Shown here piece after piece: positions 48,461 through 59,514 of a stretch of DNA of 64,000 nucleotides. A program made the translations under genes and the position numbers. How positions within the stretch are numbered: position 1 is the stretch's first letter; the number at the start of each line of letters is the position of its first letter. The notes below the pieces were generated by a model. The model worked only from the letters and a program-made list of their open reading frames with translations, ran no database searches and was not told where the DNA came from. The DNA is taken from contig NZ_VFPB01000003.1 in NCBI RefSeq assembly GCF_006716465.1, forward strand, positions 356,426 through 420,425. Reading direction: 5' to 3'. This DNA comes from Pseudoxanthomonas sp. 3HH-4. GTDB taxonomy: Bacteria; Pseudomonadota; Gammaproteobacteria; Xanthomonadales; Xanthomonadaceae.

Positions 48461-49600
48461 TCAGGAAGCAGCCGCCACGTGCACGCGGTCACGCCCTTCG
48501 CGCTTGGCGTCATACAACGCCTGGTCCGCGCGACGCATCTGGTCACGCAAGGATTCGCCTGCCCGGTGTTCAGCGATGCCCGCGGACAGCGTGGTGACGA
48601 CGCCGCCCTGCTCCTTGCCGAACTCGCTTCGCACCCGTTCGGCGAACGCCCGCGCCGCCCGTGCGTCTTCACCTTCCAGCAGGACCGCGAACTCCTCGCC
48701 ACCGATGCGTGCCGCGCATCCGTTGGCACCAACGCGCGCACGCATGATGTCTCCCAGCCGCTGCAGCACCAGGTCGCCGCCGTCATGGCCGTGGTGGTCG
48801 TTGATGCGCTTGAAATAATCGATGTCCAGTACCGCGACCACCACCGGGACACCTGCCGCCACCGCACGCGCATGCGCCGACACGGCGTGCTCGTTCCAAC
48901 CGTTGCGATTGAGCAGTCCGGTCAGTTCATCGGTATGCGCCTGCCGCACGAGCCGGCGACGCATCTGCCAGGCCGATACCGCGAAGTCCGTCCGATAACC
49001 CGCCAGCACCAGACCGAAGCCGATCGTGGTCAGCGTATACAACCAGTACAGCGCGCTGCCCGTCCCCGGCGCCCCGTACAGGGCGATGCGCAGCAGTGCC
49101 ATCACCACGATCAGCAGGGCAAGCGCCAGCAACGATACCGGACGCACCATCAGCGCCATCAACGCCAGCGGCAGCAGTTGGAACAGGCCCGTTCGCAGCG
49201 CCAGCTGGCCGGTCGCTCCCGGCAGCGGCATGCTCATGAAGATGCCGGTCAGCAGCGTGGCCAGCAGCATCAGTACCAGGCGATGTTGCCAGTTCACCAT
49301 CCGCGATACGCCTGCCGCGCAGCCCGCCACCAAGGCGGACGCCAGCAGCTGCGACCACACGGGATACCCGATCGATGGCGTCACGCCCGCCATGTCGAAC
49401 AGGGCGGTGATCGCCAGCAGCACGGCGCCGCACAACAGCACGCCGCTGACAATGGGCCGGGTGGCCCGCAGTTGCGCCAGCGCGAGGTCTTCCCGTTCCT
49501 CGGCGTTCAGCGCGCGGGTGGAATCGCGCGACAGCAGTCCGCGCAGGCTGTGCAGCAGGCCCGGGGCAGCGATCGGAGCATGGAGGAGTCGGGCGCGCAT
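48461..49600 (-). CDS. Membrane diguanylate cyclase (GGDEF)
   Basis: 379 aa. About six hydrophobic helices between residues 45 and 200 form a membrane sensor, followed by a GGDEF domain (about 215-375) with TGLLNRNGW, LDIDYFKRIND and RIGGEEF, an active-type signature. The RxxD inhibitory site is not seen. ATG 49600 has AGGA at a good distance; the frame is open to 49810 but that overlaps mtnA. Confidence 0.9.
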   Translation of the reverse strand: MRARLLHAPIAAPGLLHSLRGLLSRDSTRALNAEEREDLALAQLRATRPIVSGVLLCGAVLLAITALFDMAGVTPSIGYPVWSQLLASALVAGCAAGVSRMVNWQHRLVLMLLATLLTGIFMSMPLPGATGQLALRTGLFQLLPLALMALMVRPVSLLALALLIVVMALLRIALYGAPGTGSALYWLYTLTTIGFGLVLAGYRTDFAVSAWQMRRRLVRQAHTDELTGLLNRNGWNEHAVSAHARAVAAGVPVVVAVLDIDYFKRINDHHGHDGGDLVLQRLGDIMRARVGANGCAARIGGEEFAVLLEGEDARAARAFAERVRSEFGKEQGGVVTTLSAGIAEHRAGESLRDQMRRADQALYDAKREGRDRVHVAAAS

Positions 49601-49775
49601 GCGCGGTTCCTGGACGGGACTGCTTTCAGGATGCAACTCCCGTGCCACTGCGCGTTCAGAATGTGCCCGTCGCCTGCAACGCGTCACGTGGTACGCGTCC
49701 TGCTGCCGCCTGCATGCCGGCGGGACTGACGCACGCGGGCGCTTTCCGCCCGCAGGCGCAGGCGCATGACCCGCT

Positions 49776-50834
49776 TCATCCGCCGAACGCATCCCGCATG
49801 CGTGTTTCATCCGGCCGCTCGATCACGCCCTTCTCGGTGACGATGGCATCGATCAACGTTGCCGGGGTCACGTCGAAGACAGGATTCCACGCCGGCACCC
49901 CCTCGGCCACCGTGCGCGTGCCGCCGATGCCCAGCAGTTCGGCCGGATCGCGCTCTTCGATATGGATCGCGTCACCGCTCGGCGTGGCCATGTCAACGGT
50001 GGACGATGGCGCCACCACCATGAAGCCCACGCCATGGTGGCGCGCCGCGATGGCCAGCTGGTAAGTGCCGATCTTGTTGGCCGTGTCGCCATTGGCGCAG
50101 ATGCGGTCCGCCCCCACGACAACCCATTGCACCGCACCGGTCTTCATCAGGTGGGCGGCAGCGGAGTCGGCGATCAGCGTGGCCGGGATGCCGTCCTGCA
50201 GCAGTTCCCATGCGGTCAGGCGCGCGCCCTGCTGCCAGGGCCGCGTCTCGCCCGCGTAGACCTTTCCGATGCGCCCCTGCGCCACGCCGGCGCGGATCAC
50301 GCCCAGTGCGGTGCCGAAGCCGGCCGTGGCCAGCGAGCCGGTGTTGCAATGGGTCAACACGCCACTGCCAGCGGGAATCAGTGCAGCCCCCAGTTCGCCC
50401 ATGTGCCGGTTGGCGGCCAGATCTTCCTCGGCGATGGCCAGGGCTTCAAGTTCCAGTGCGCCGCGCCATTCGTTGCCCGCCGTCTTCAGCGCGGCGCGCA
50501 TACGCGCCAGCGCCCATGCCAGGTTCACTGCCGTGGGGCGTGCGTCATTCAGCCGCTGCAGCGCGGGCTCCAGCCTCTCCAGCGCTTCCGCGGGCGTGGT
50601 CGCCATCACCTCGCGCGATGCCAGTACCACGCCCCATGCCGCGGCAATGCCGATGGCCGGCGCACCGCGTACCGCCAGTGCATGGATGGCGGCGGCCACT
50701 TCGTCGCTGGTGGCGCAGCTCAGGTACTCCACCACGAAGGGCAACCTGCGCTGGTCCAGCAGTTCCAGGGCGCTGCCGGTCCAGCGGATCGGGCGGACGT
50801 GGTCGTAACGGGCGTAGTCGATGGCATTGGTCAT
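49776..50834 (-). CDS. mtnA: S-methyl-5-thioribose-1-phosphate isomerase MtnA
   Basis: 352 aa. Converts methylthioribose-1-phosphate to methylthioribulose-1-phosphate in methionine salvage. Motifs: [32 protein letters not shown] (catalytic Cys), [18 protein letters not shown] (catalytic Asp). ATG 50834 matches the usual N-terminus; the longer frame begins inside the next gene. No other salvage genes are nearby. Confidence 0.96.
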   Translation of the reverse strand: MTNAIDYARYDHVRPIRWTGSALELLDQRRLPFVVEYLSCATSDEVAAAIHALAVRGAPAIGIAAAWGVVLASREVMATTPAEALERLEPALQRLNDARPTAVNLAWALARMRAALKTAGNEWRGALELEALAIAEEDLAANRHMGELGAALIPAGSGVLTHCNTGSLATAGFGTALGVIRAGVAQGRIGKVYAGETRPWQQGARLTAWELLQDGIPATLIADSAAAHLMKTGAVQWVVVGADRICANGDTANKIGTYQLAIAARHHGVGFMVVAPSSTVDMATPSGDAIHIEERDPAELLGIGGTRTVAEGVPAWNPVFDVTPATLIDAIVTEKGVIERPDETRMRDAFGG

Positions 50835-50881
50835 GCCACCATTGTAACGGTCCGCCGTGAAAGCCCCTCCCTGCCACGATG

Positions 50882-51619
50882 TCAGCGGCTGCGAAACTCC
50901 GCCCGGCAGCCTGCGGTGACCCACACCCCGCGGCCATCACGGCCCCAGGTACGGCCTTCGATGCAGGGCGCACTGGACAGCTGGCGCACCAGTTGCACAC
51001 CGCCACGGCCGTCCACGTCGCAGACACGGGTGCGGTCGCGCTCGGACTCACAACGGAATACCTGGCCATAGCCCCCTCCGTTGTTCCAGCCACCACCGCT
51101 CCAGCCATTGCCGCGCCGCTGGACCTCGAACTCCGCACGGCAGCCCTGCGACACCCAGATCCCGTTACGGTCCTGGCCCCAGCTCCGCCCTTCGATGCAG
51201 CGCGCGCTGGAGAGCTGGCGCACCAGACGCACATCGCCACGCGTGGAGATCGCGCAGGTGCGCGTGCGGCCATTGTCCGACTCACAGCGGATGCGCTGCC
51301 CACTGTTACCGCCATTCCATCCACCGCGCCCGCTGGCGAACTCCGCGCGGCAACCGCGATTCACCCACACACCATCGCGGGTCTGGCCCCAGGTGCTGCC
51401 TTCCTCGCAGCGCGTCTTCGACAACTGTCTCACCACCTGCACGCGGCCACGCGTGTCCATGCGGCATTCCCGGTAGCGGCCATCGTTGGATTCGCAGCGG
51501 ATCACCTGACCGTTGCGACCGTAGCCATCACTGCCGTACTGCGGCGCGGCGTGGGCAGCGGCGGTGCCGAGCAGCGCGGCGGCACCCAGCATCAGCGAAG
51601 CAAGAAGTCGACGTTCCAT
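50882..51619 (-). CDS. Secreted DUF3011 protein with three tandem repeats
   Basis: 245 aa. Signal peptide ([20 protein letters not shown], cleavage near AHA-AP), then three repeats of about 55 residues, each with C-ES-x5-R-x-C, VRQLS-x3-C-x-EG-x-WG and ending GCRAEF. Four cysteines per repeat suggest disulfides in the periplasm or outside. Gly/Asn/Trp linkers separate the repeats. ATG 51619 is preceded by GAGGA. Function unknown. Confidence 0.88.
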   Translation of the reverse strand: MERRLLASLMLGAAALLGTAAAHAAPQYGSDGYGRNGQVIRCESNDGRYRECRMDTRGRVQVVRQLSKTRCEEGSTWGQTRDGVWVNRGCRAEFASGRGGWNGGNSGQRIRCESDNGRTRTCAISTRGDVRLVRQLSSARCIEGRSWGQDRNGIWVSQGCRAEFEVQRRGNGWSGGGWNNGGGYGQVFRCESERDRTRVCDVDGRGGVQLVRQLSSAPCIEGRTWGRDGRGVWVTAGCRAEFRSR

Positions 51620-51728
51620 GGCATGCATCCTCGTGTGTGTTGCATTGAAATCTACGCAGCCATCATGAACGTGAACCCACGAAACCGTTTGCAGGAATCG
51701 AATCGCTGATGGCGTGTTTGGCTGACTT

Positions 51729-52697
51729 TCAGGCGCGCGCGAAATCGAACGCCAGCACATCGGCGATCCGCGGCGTGTCCTGCATGGCCATCAACAACCG
51801 GTCCACGCCCAGCGCCACGCCCGAGCAGTCGGGAAAGCCGTGCGACAGCGCTGCCAGCAGGTGCGCGTCTATCGACGGCGAAGGCGTGCCGCGCGCTGCA
51901 CGCGCGGCCACGTCGCGCTGGAAGCGTTCGCCCTGTTCGATGCCATCGGCCAGCTCGTGGTACCCGTTGGCCAGTTCCAGCGGCCCCAGGTAAAGCTCGA
52001 AACGCTCGGCCACGGGCACGGCGTCGTGGCGGATGCGCGCCAGCGCACACTGCGACGCGGGGTAGTCGTACACGGCCAGCACCTGGTCGCGCGGGAAGTC
52101 CGGCTGGATCCGGTGCGTCATCAGCAGGTCCAGCCAGTCATCGCGCGTCAGGCCGTCGCCATCGATGGCAATGCCGCTGGCCGCGGCGCGCACGGTGTCC
52201 AGGTCGGCGGTCATCGGATCGAACCCCAACCGCTGCAGGTACAGGTCGCGGAAGCTGATCCGAGACGCGGTGGCCGTGCGACCGACCAGCGCGAGCGCCG
52301 ACTGCACCAGCGCCACGGTTTCATCGATCAGCGGCGCCAGCGTCCAGCCCACGCGGTACCACTCCAGCATGGTGAATTCCGGGTTGTGCCGCCCGCCCGC
52401 CTCGCCGTCGCGGAACACCCGGCCCAGCTCGTAGCAGTCGCCCACGCCGGCGGCCAGCAAGCGCTTCAGCGGAAACTCCGGCGACGTGCGCAGCCAGCGC
52501 GTGCGCGATGCACCATCGGTGCGACCCGAAAATTCGAGCGCGAAGGAGGCGATGTTGGGGTCGGTATTGCCCGCCCACGACATCATCGGCGTCTCCACCT
52601 CCAGCACGCCGCGCTCGTGGAAGAACTCGCGGATCAGCCGGTTGAGCGAGGCGCGCAGGCGCAATGTGTCGAGCGAAGCCGAAGGTTGCCAGGTCAA
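51729..52697 (-). CDS. epmA: Elongation factor P--(R)-beta-lysine ligase EpmA
   Basis: 322 aa. Class II lysyl-tRNA-synthetase-like catalytic core without an anticodon domain: TPMMSWAGNTDPNI, RTSPEFPLKRLL (motif 2), FRDGEAGGRHNPEFTMLEWY, GVALGVDRLLMA (motif 3). It attaches beta-lysine to EF-P. The partners epmB and efp are not in the window. Confidence 0.95.
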   Translation of the reverse strand: MTWQPSASLDTLRLRASLNRLIREFFHERGVLEVETPMMSWAGNTDPNIASFALEFSGRTDGASRTRWLRTSPEFPLKRLLAAGVGDCYELGRVFRDGEAGGRHNPEFTMLEWYRVGWTLAPLIDETVALVQSALALVGRTATASRISFRDLYLQRLGFDPMTADLDTVRAAASGIAIDGDGLTRDDWLDLLMTHRIQPDFPRDQVLAVYDYPASQCALARIRHDAVPVAERFELYLGPLELANGYHELADGIEQGERFQRDVAARAARGTPSPSIDAHLLAALSHGFPDCSGVALGVDRLLMAMQDTPRIADVLAFDFARA

Positions 52698-52713
52698 GGC
52701 AAGCCTCCCGCCA

Positions 52714-52835
52714 CTGTAGGAGCGACGTAAGTCGCGACCGGAAGAATTCTCCTGCCATGCAGCGTGTTTCGCGTCGCTGCGTTCAAGGGTCGGAACGCTG
52801 TTGCCGTGCGGTCGCGACTTACGTCGCTCCTACAG
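52714..52835 (+). repeat. REP pair 4 between ligA and epmA
   Basis: Left arm 52714-52740, inverted right arm 52808-52835. It lies 17 bp upstream of epmA and 17 bp past the ligA stop (both genes on the minus strand), filling the spacer. Confidence 0.85.
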
Positions 52836-52851
52836 AGAAGCGGGCTCCGCC

Positions 52852-55203
<2,352 letters not shown>

Positions 55204-55337
55204 CTAAAGCCCCGCGCCGTGAGGGAAGGCGCAACGCCGGCGGGTCGAGGACCGTCCCTGCCCTCCGGCCCCGCGCGTGCCTCACGTGGCCGGATCGTTC
55301 ACAAGGCTCGGAATCCCAAGCGCAAGGCACTGCAGCT

Positions 55338-55636
55338 CCATCGATGGGGCCCCGAGTGCCATCGATGGGGCTGGGAGTGCCATCGATGGGTTTCCGGGGG
55401 CGATCAATGGGGCTCCGGAATGCCATCGATGGCTTTCGGAGTGTGATCGCTGCGGCTGGGGAGCCCGACGGATGGGGCTCGGAATGTGATCGATGGGGCG
55501 TTGAGGGCGATCGATGGCTTTCAGAGAGCCATCGATGGAGCTCATGTACGCCATCGTCGGCGCTCCGAGCCGTGCGCGCGAGGCTCGGAGAGCCATCGAT
55601 GGGGCTCGGAGCCCGATATGGCGACGGGAATGTGAG
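55338..55636. repeat. Degenerate 21-bp tandem array, about 14 units
   Basis: Fills most of the 467-bp gap between ligA and the gene at 55662. Units of 21-22 bp (one of about 20) share the core ATCGATGGGGCTCGGARTG; six begin with the perfect palindrome CCATCGATGG, at 55338, 55359, 55380, 55423, 55529 and 55593. The outer units are the best conserved and the central ones drift. Because 21 bp is seven codons, every frame shows a heptapeptide repeat, but frame shifts at the 22-bp units and the lack of ribosome-binding sites argue against coding. The array begins 144 bp upstream of the ligA ATG. Confidence 0.85.
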
Positions 55637-55661
55637 GCCCGACGCCCGCCGGGGCCCTGCT

Positions 55662-56204
55662 TCACGCGTGGACCAGGTACAGCACATCCTCGTCCAGGTC
55701 ACGCAGGACCTCGGGCAGCGCGGCGCCCACTCTCACCGGACGGCGCTCGCGTATGCGGATGTCCTCATCCAGCGGGCCGCTGTAATGGTGCAGCAGCAGG
55801 CCAAGTTCCCGCACCTGTCCGGAGCCCAGCACCGCGTCGATGAAGGCGACCCATTTCGCCATCGCGGTGTCGACGCGGCGTGCCTCGACCTGCGCGTCCA
55901 CCTCCGCCTGCTCGCGCTTCTGAGCCAGCGCCCGCGCCACCTTGGCCGTGCTCCACCCTTTGCGCGCCAGTTTCCGGGCTTCCTCGTCCCAGTCGGTGGT
56001 GCGCGACCTGCGCGCCCACCCCAACGGCGCATCGCAGTCGCAGTGGCCGAGCGTGGTCAGGAAGTACGCCTCGCAGGGCGCCAGGTGTCGCTGCACCGAC
56101 GGATTTGCCAGGGGACGGAGCTGCTTGCCATGCGCACGCGCAAGCGCGTCCAGCGCGGCAATCTGCGCCGTGGCGGGCAGCGTGGCGGTGATGAAACGGC
56201 ACAT
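55662..56204 (-). CDS. Conserved-looking unknown protein
   Basis: 180 aa, soluble, mixed helical. Its N-terminal region has Cys/His (MCRFITATLP, LTTLGHCDCDAPLGW); a charged helical middle (EEARKLARKGWSTAKVARAL) and C-terminal strands (RPVRVGAALPEVL) follow. No domain recognised. It lies between the tandem array and the GFA-family gene. Confidence 0.65.
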   Translation of the reverse strand: MCRFITATLPATAQIAALDALARAHGKQLRPLANPSVQRHLAPCEAYFLTTLGHCDCDAPLGWARRSRTTDWDEEARKLARKGWSTAKVARALAQKREQAEVDAQVEARRVDTAMAKWVAFIDAVLGSGQVRELGLLLHHYSGPLDEDIRIRERRPVRVGAALPEVLRDLDEDVLYLVHA

Positions 56205-56227
56205 GGGCGCAGTCTAGCCGGTCAAAG

Positions 56228-56587
56228 TCATGGCATGCCCGCACCCACGGTCATCCGCACCGGGATGCCGGCCGGATCGAACCCGTCCAGGCAGTGCACG
56301 TTGATGCCGTAGTAGTCCGGGGTGACGCGCTTGCGGTGGAAGGGATAGATGCCGCACACCTTGCAGAAGTAGTGGTGAGCGGTGTGGGTGTGGAACTGGT
56401 AATCGGTCAGCGCGTCTTCGCCGGCCAGCAGGCGGAAGGCGTTTTCGTGCACCTTCACCATCAGCGCGTTCTTCTTGCGGCAGATCGAGCAGTCGCACTG
56501 CGTCAACTCGGGGAAATCGGTATCGATCTCGAAGCGTACGGCACCGCAATGGCAGCGGCCGGTGTAGGTTTGCAGGGGGCGGCTCAT
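56228..56587 (-). CDS. GFA / CENP-V family zinc-binding protein
   Basis: 119 aa. Zinc-ligand cysteines in GRCHCGAV, QCDCSICRKK and FCKVCGIYPFHRKR match the GFA fold, a large family with glutathione-related enzymes among its members. Substrate unknown. ATG 56587 gives MSRPLQTYTG; ATG 56599 would add four residues. Confidence 0.88.
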   Translation of the reverse strand: MSRPLQTYTGRCHCGAVRFEIDTDFPELTQCDCSICRKKNALMVKVHENAFRLLAGEDALTDYQFHTHTAHHYFCKVCGIYPFHRKRVTPDYYGINVHCLDGFDPAGIPVRMTVGAGMP

Positions 56588-56673
56588 CGGGCATCCCATG
56601 GGGTTTGGAGGGGTCGGGGTGAGCAACGCGAACCCCTACACGCGCGGCCGGACCAGAGCATCAGAAAGCAACC

Positions 56674-56778
56674 GCAGGATGGGTTGAGCCATCGGCGGCT
56701 TTCAACGGCGAAGCCGGTCTACCCATCACGCTTTTTCAGAGGAGCGATGGGTATCGCTTCGCTCAACCCATCCTACGC
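56674..56778. repeat. Inverted repeat pair of the AGGATGGGTTGAG type
   Basis: Left arm about 56674-56690 (partial) and right arm 56744-56778, which reads GATGGGTATCGC-TTC-GCTCAACCCATCC. Same family as the perfect pair at 58194 and 58990. Confidence 0.65.
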
Positions 56779-56803
56779 GCTGCGCGCATGTCGGGCCGCG
56801 TGA

Positions 56804-57310
56804 TCAGGTGTCGGCGTACTCGGCTTCGTGCGCCCTGAGCTTCTCGGGCAATGCAATGCCGTCGCGTCGCGCAATGGCGAACATCGCACGCTGGGTGAAG
56901 CCGCCATGGATCTTTCCGGCGCTGTCCCGTACCTGCCAGTCCTCGATGTCCTCGAAGGCGCAGTGATGCAGGCGGTCCAGCGTGCCGTTGTGGGTCACGG
57001 GCGGCGTGACCAGGCGCACGCCCAGTTCGCTTGGCCCGAGCACTTCGACGACCTCGGCCCACAGGTGCTCCACCTGCCCGGAACTGCTGACGAAGCGCAG
57101 CTTGACCAGTGCGCTCTCGCGCGGCCCCGCCAGGTGCGAGCGGAATGCATCCAGGGTGGCGGTGGCGCGCTCCATCGCAGCCAGCAGCAGGGGATCGTCC
57201 GGGTCCGTCTGCAACGGCGGAAACTCGGGACGCGGCGAACGCCATCGGATGAAAAGCCACAATGCGCCACACAAGGCGAGGAACAAGCCGATCTTGACGG
57301 GTAATGGCAT
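56804..57310 (-). CDS. Membrane-anchored DUF2314-like protein
   Basis: 168 aa. N-terminal membrane helix (IGLFLALCGALWLFIRW, about 6-22). The C-terminal domain carries the DUF2314-like pattern: KLRFVSSSGQVEHLWAEV, then IEDWQVRDSAGKIHGGFTQR. It resembles the YegJ family. Role unknown. Confidence 0.7.
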   Translation of the reverse strand: MPLPVKIGLFLALCGALWLFIRWRSPRPEFPPLQTDPDDPLLLAAMERATATLDAFRSHLAGPRESALVKLRFVSSSGQVEHLWAEVVEVLGPSELGVRLVTPPVTHNGTLDRLHHCAFEDIEDWQVRDSAGKIHGGFTQRAMFAIARRDGIALPEKLRAHEAEYADT

Positions 57311-57370
57311 GGTGGATCCTGCAAGGGGCGACCCAGCGCAAGGTACTGCACACGCGCAACACGGGGAAGC

Positions 57371-57718
57371 TCAACCGAGGCGCGCGGCTCCGGCGGGCAG
57401 GAACCGCACCACCTTCTCCTTCAACCGTTGAATGAGTGCCGGATCCATGAAGTCGTAGTTGTCTGGAATGTCCAGGCAGACCACGCGCTTGCCGTTGAGG
57501 TGGCGGGCGAACTTCGCTGACAAGCGGACCCGGTGGACTTTCTCCATCACGAAGACCAGGTCTGCCCATGCCAGGAGCTCGGGCGACACAGGCACCTCGG
57601 CGTCATGACCCAGTCCCGCCGAGGCCGTCTCGATTCCCGGCCAGTCGGCGAACACGTGCTCCGCCGTGGGGCTGCGCAGGCGGTTCTGGGTGCAGATGAA
57701 GAGGACGTTGCGGGGCAT
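57371..57718 (-). CDS. Low-molecular-weight protein tyrosine phosphatase-like protein
   Basis: 115 aa, shorter than classical enzymes (about 150). P-loop near the N-terminus: VLFICTQNRLRSPTAE (C-x5-R-S). The general-acid region appears as LDIPDNYDFMDP. ATG 57718 is placed just before the first strand. Likely an active small phosphatase; substrate unknown. Confidence 0.8.
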   Translation of the reverse strand: MPRNVLFICTQNRLRSPTAEHVFADWPGIETASAGLGHDAEVPVSPELLAWADLVFVMEKVHRVRLSAKFARHLNGKRVVCLDIPDNYDFMDPALIQRLKEKVVRFLPAGAARLG

Positions 57719-57816
57719 GGCGGGAGTGTGCGGGATCGCGTGGTGGTGGGCCAAGGCCCAGCCTACATGGTGCAGCCGACACGTAGGTAGGGCGGGCCCC
57801 GGCCCGCCGTCCGGGT

Positions 57817-58153
57817 TCACCGCAGGATCTTCTCCATCGCCTTCCCTTTCGCCAGTTCGTCCACCAGCTTGTCGACGTAGCGGATCTTCCGCATCAGCGG
57901 GTCTTCGACGTCTTCCACGCGCACGCCGCAGACCACGCCTTTGATGAGCGACGCGTTCGGATGAAACGCCGGCGCCTCGGCGAAGAACGTGGCGAAATCC
58001 ATCTTCGCCTCAATGTGCCGCTCCAGGCTTGATCGTACACCGTCAGCCAACGGATGACCTCGCGGACTTCCGCCTTCGTACGGCCCTTGCGCTCCGCCTT
58101 CTGCACGTAGAGCGGGTACACGCTGGCGAAGGAGGTGGTGAAGATGCGGCGCT
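57817..58153 (-). pseudogene. DUF2200-like gene broken by frameshift and lost start
   Basis: The N-terminal part ([20 protein letters not shown] then WLTVYDQA) and the C-terminal part ([54 protein letters not shown]) form one continuous DUF2200-like protein in two frames. The shift, consistent with a 1-base deletion, is near 58030. Upstream, the codon before RRIF is TAG, so no start is available. Confidence 0.85.
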
Positions 58154-58193
58154 AGCCATTGGCGTTCCTCAGAATCCGGGCGCGGAGAGTAAT

Positions 58194-58228
58194 CGTAGGA
58201 TGGGTTGAGCCGAAGGCGATACCCATCG
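58194..58228. repeat. Left 35-bp perfect inverted repeat
   Basis: Begins CGTAGGATGGGTTGAGCCGA and ends GATACCCATCG. Exact reverse complement of 58990-59024. Together they bound an 831-bp segment with one gene. Confidence 0.8.
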
Positions 58229-58305
58229 TGAGCCAGCCTTGCCGTCGGCGACAAACAGATCGGCGCCGTCGTGCAAAGCCACATCGCTCGACTCATCCCA
58301 CGCCT

Positions 58306-58905
58306 TCATGAAATCCATGTCGGCTCAGTTCCGAGCACATGCCAGACACCTTCCTTGAACCGCAACCTGGACCGGAACCCGCCGCCGCAATGCGGGCCGC
58401 AGTGAATCCCATAGTCCACCGTCGCGAGCAAGCCTTCTGCGTCCCGTCCGTACCGTGGCATCTGAAGCGACATCCAGGACGCCATGCCGGGATAGCTTCG
58501 CTGGAGGCACGGCAAGGGCGAGTGCGACCGCTCGCGCGCCATCTGGCTCAAGCAACGGTCGACGTTCGCGTTGAAACGGACCCCATCCTCGACGTGGATG
58601 GAAGGACACCCGAGGTCTTCGGGTAGTGCCAGCAGGCGCAGTTCACGGCGCCCATCCACGCGGTCACGTGGCGGCGACGCCACGATGAAAAACTCTCGGT
58701 CCATGTGGCAGCGCCCTTCCAGCGCAAGCCGCAGCACGACCGCGTCGTATTGCAGCGCGAACGCCCGCGTCAGCACGAACGGCGGGATCTCTTCAGGAGG
58801 TGGAGGCGGTACCGTCGGCCGCGCCTTCAACAACGGCAGGATCAGCGCCACGATGGACGCGCCGAACAGAAGAACCATCCACGTTGCGATGCGCCTGCGT
58901 GCCAT
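58306..58905 (-). CDS. Unknown membrane-anchored protein inside the 35-bp inverted repeats
   Basis: 199 aa. N-terminal membrane helix (TWMVLLFGASIVALILPLL, about 7-25), a Pro-rich stretch, then a probably periplasmic domain with several cysteines (GRCHMDREFF, DLGCPSI, DYGIHCGPHCGGGFRSRLRF). ATG 58905 is preferred over 58932 because GGGGGAATCGGAAG precedes it. No known domain. Confidence 0.65.
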   Translation of the reverse strand: MARRRIATWMVLLFGASIVALILPLLKARPTVPPPPPEEIPPFVLTRAFALQYDAVVLRLALEGRCHMDREFFIVASPPRDRVDGRRELRLLALPEDLGCPSIHVEDGVRFNANVDRCLSQMARERSHSPLPCLQRSYPGMASWMSLQMPRYGRDAEGLLATVDYGIHCGPHCGGGFRSRLRFKEGVWHVLGTEPTWIS

Positions 58906-58989
58906 CTTCCGATTCCCCCGACCGCTAGACATGCTGATTGATGGCCGATCGCTAAGCTGCGCACCCCGGCGGCCATCCTTTTTCACCGC

Positions 58990-59024
58990 CGATGGGTATC
59001 GCCTTCGGCTCAACCCATCCTACG
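58990..59024. repeat. Right 35-bp perfect inverted repeat
   Basis: Exact inverted partner of 58194-58228, located about 85 bp upstream of the enclosed gene's start and 20 bp past the stop of the next gene. Confidence 0.8.
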
Positions 59025-59044
59025 CACGCTTTTCAACCAAGACG

Positions 59045-59479
59045 CTACTTGACCACCAAACTGATACTTGCACCATCAGGCAGCTGATCGATCTGTCGCG
59101 CAATAGAGCCTGATACGGAAACAAGTTCCTCAAGCGGCATCGTGGCGACATTGTCTCCTCCATACTCACCGCCCAGCACACTAGGAATTTTCAGGCAGCA
59201 TTTGAACCCCGGACGGAGCGGACCAAGCCTCTCTTTCGCCTGCCGCACCAGCTCGGTCATATTCCAATCGTGCGAGAAGCCCTGATCGTTCGAGAGCGTA
59301 TCCAGCTCAGCCCTCGAGGCGGCAATCATCCTGCAGCAAGGGTCCTCCGGACGGAGCCGCCAGTAGTGTTCTTCGAAGTCCTTGACGATCAAGTTTCCGA
59401 ATGCGTTGTCCCCGATGACGAGTTGCGGCCTCAAACCCGTCCAGCCCCACGACTCCTCAATGATGGCTATCAGCTGCAT
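59045..59479 (-). CDS. Probable T6SS immunity Tdi1 / DUF1851-type protein
   Basis: 144 aa, soluble. LVIGDNAFGNLIVKDFEEHY, YWRLRPEDPCCRMI and the C-terminal block LKIPSVLGGEYGGDN resemble DUF1851-type proteins annotated as Tdi1-like immunity proteins. Assignment is by remembered pattern only. No toxin or secretion gene is adjacent, so it would be an orphan. Confidence 0.55.
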   Translation of the reverse strand: MQLIAIIEESWGWTGLRPQLVIGDNAFGNLIVKDFEEHYWRLRPEDPCCRMIAASRAELDTLSNDQGFSHDWNMTELVRQAKERLGPLRPGFKCCLKIPSVLGGEYGGDNVATMPLEELVSVSGSIARQIDQLPDGASISLVVK

Positions 59480-59514
59480 GCGTCGTTATTGAACACGCCG
59501 CCCGATCTCCACAA

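Noticed and set aside
55338-55636. CRISPR array
   Set aside because: Units are directly adjacent and degenerate, with no unique spacers and no cas genes.
55344-56312. Long open frames across the 21-bp array, with repeated heptapeptides
   Set aside because: All frames show heptad repeats because 21 is a multiple of three; there is no ribosome-binding site, 22-bp units shift the frame, and the frame runs antisense through a better gene.
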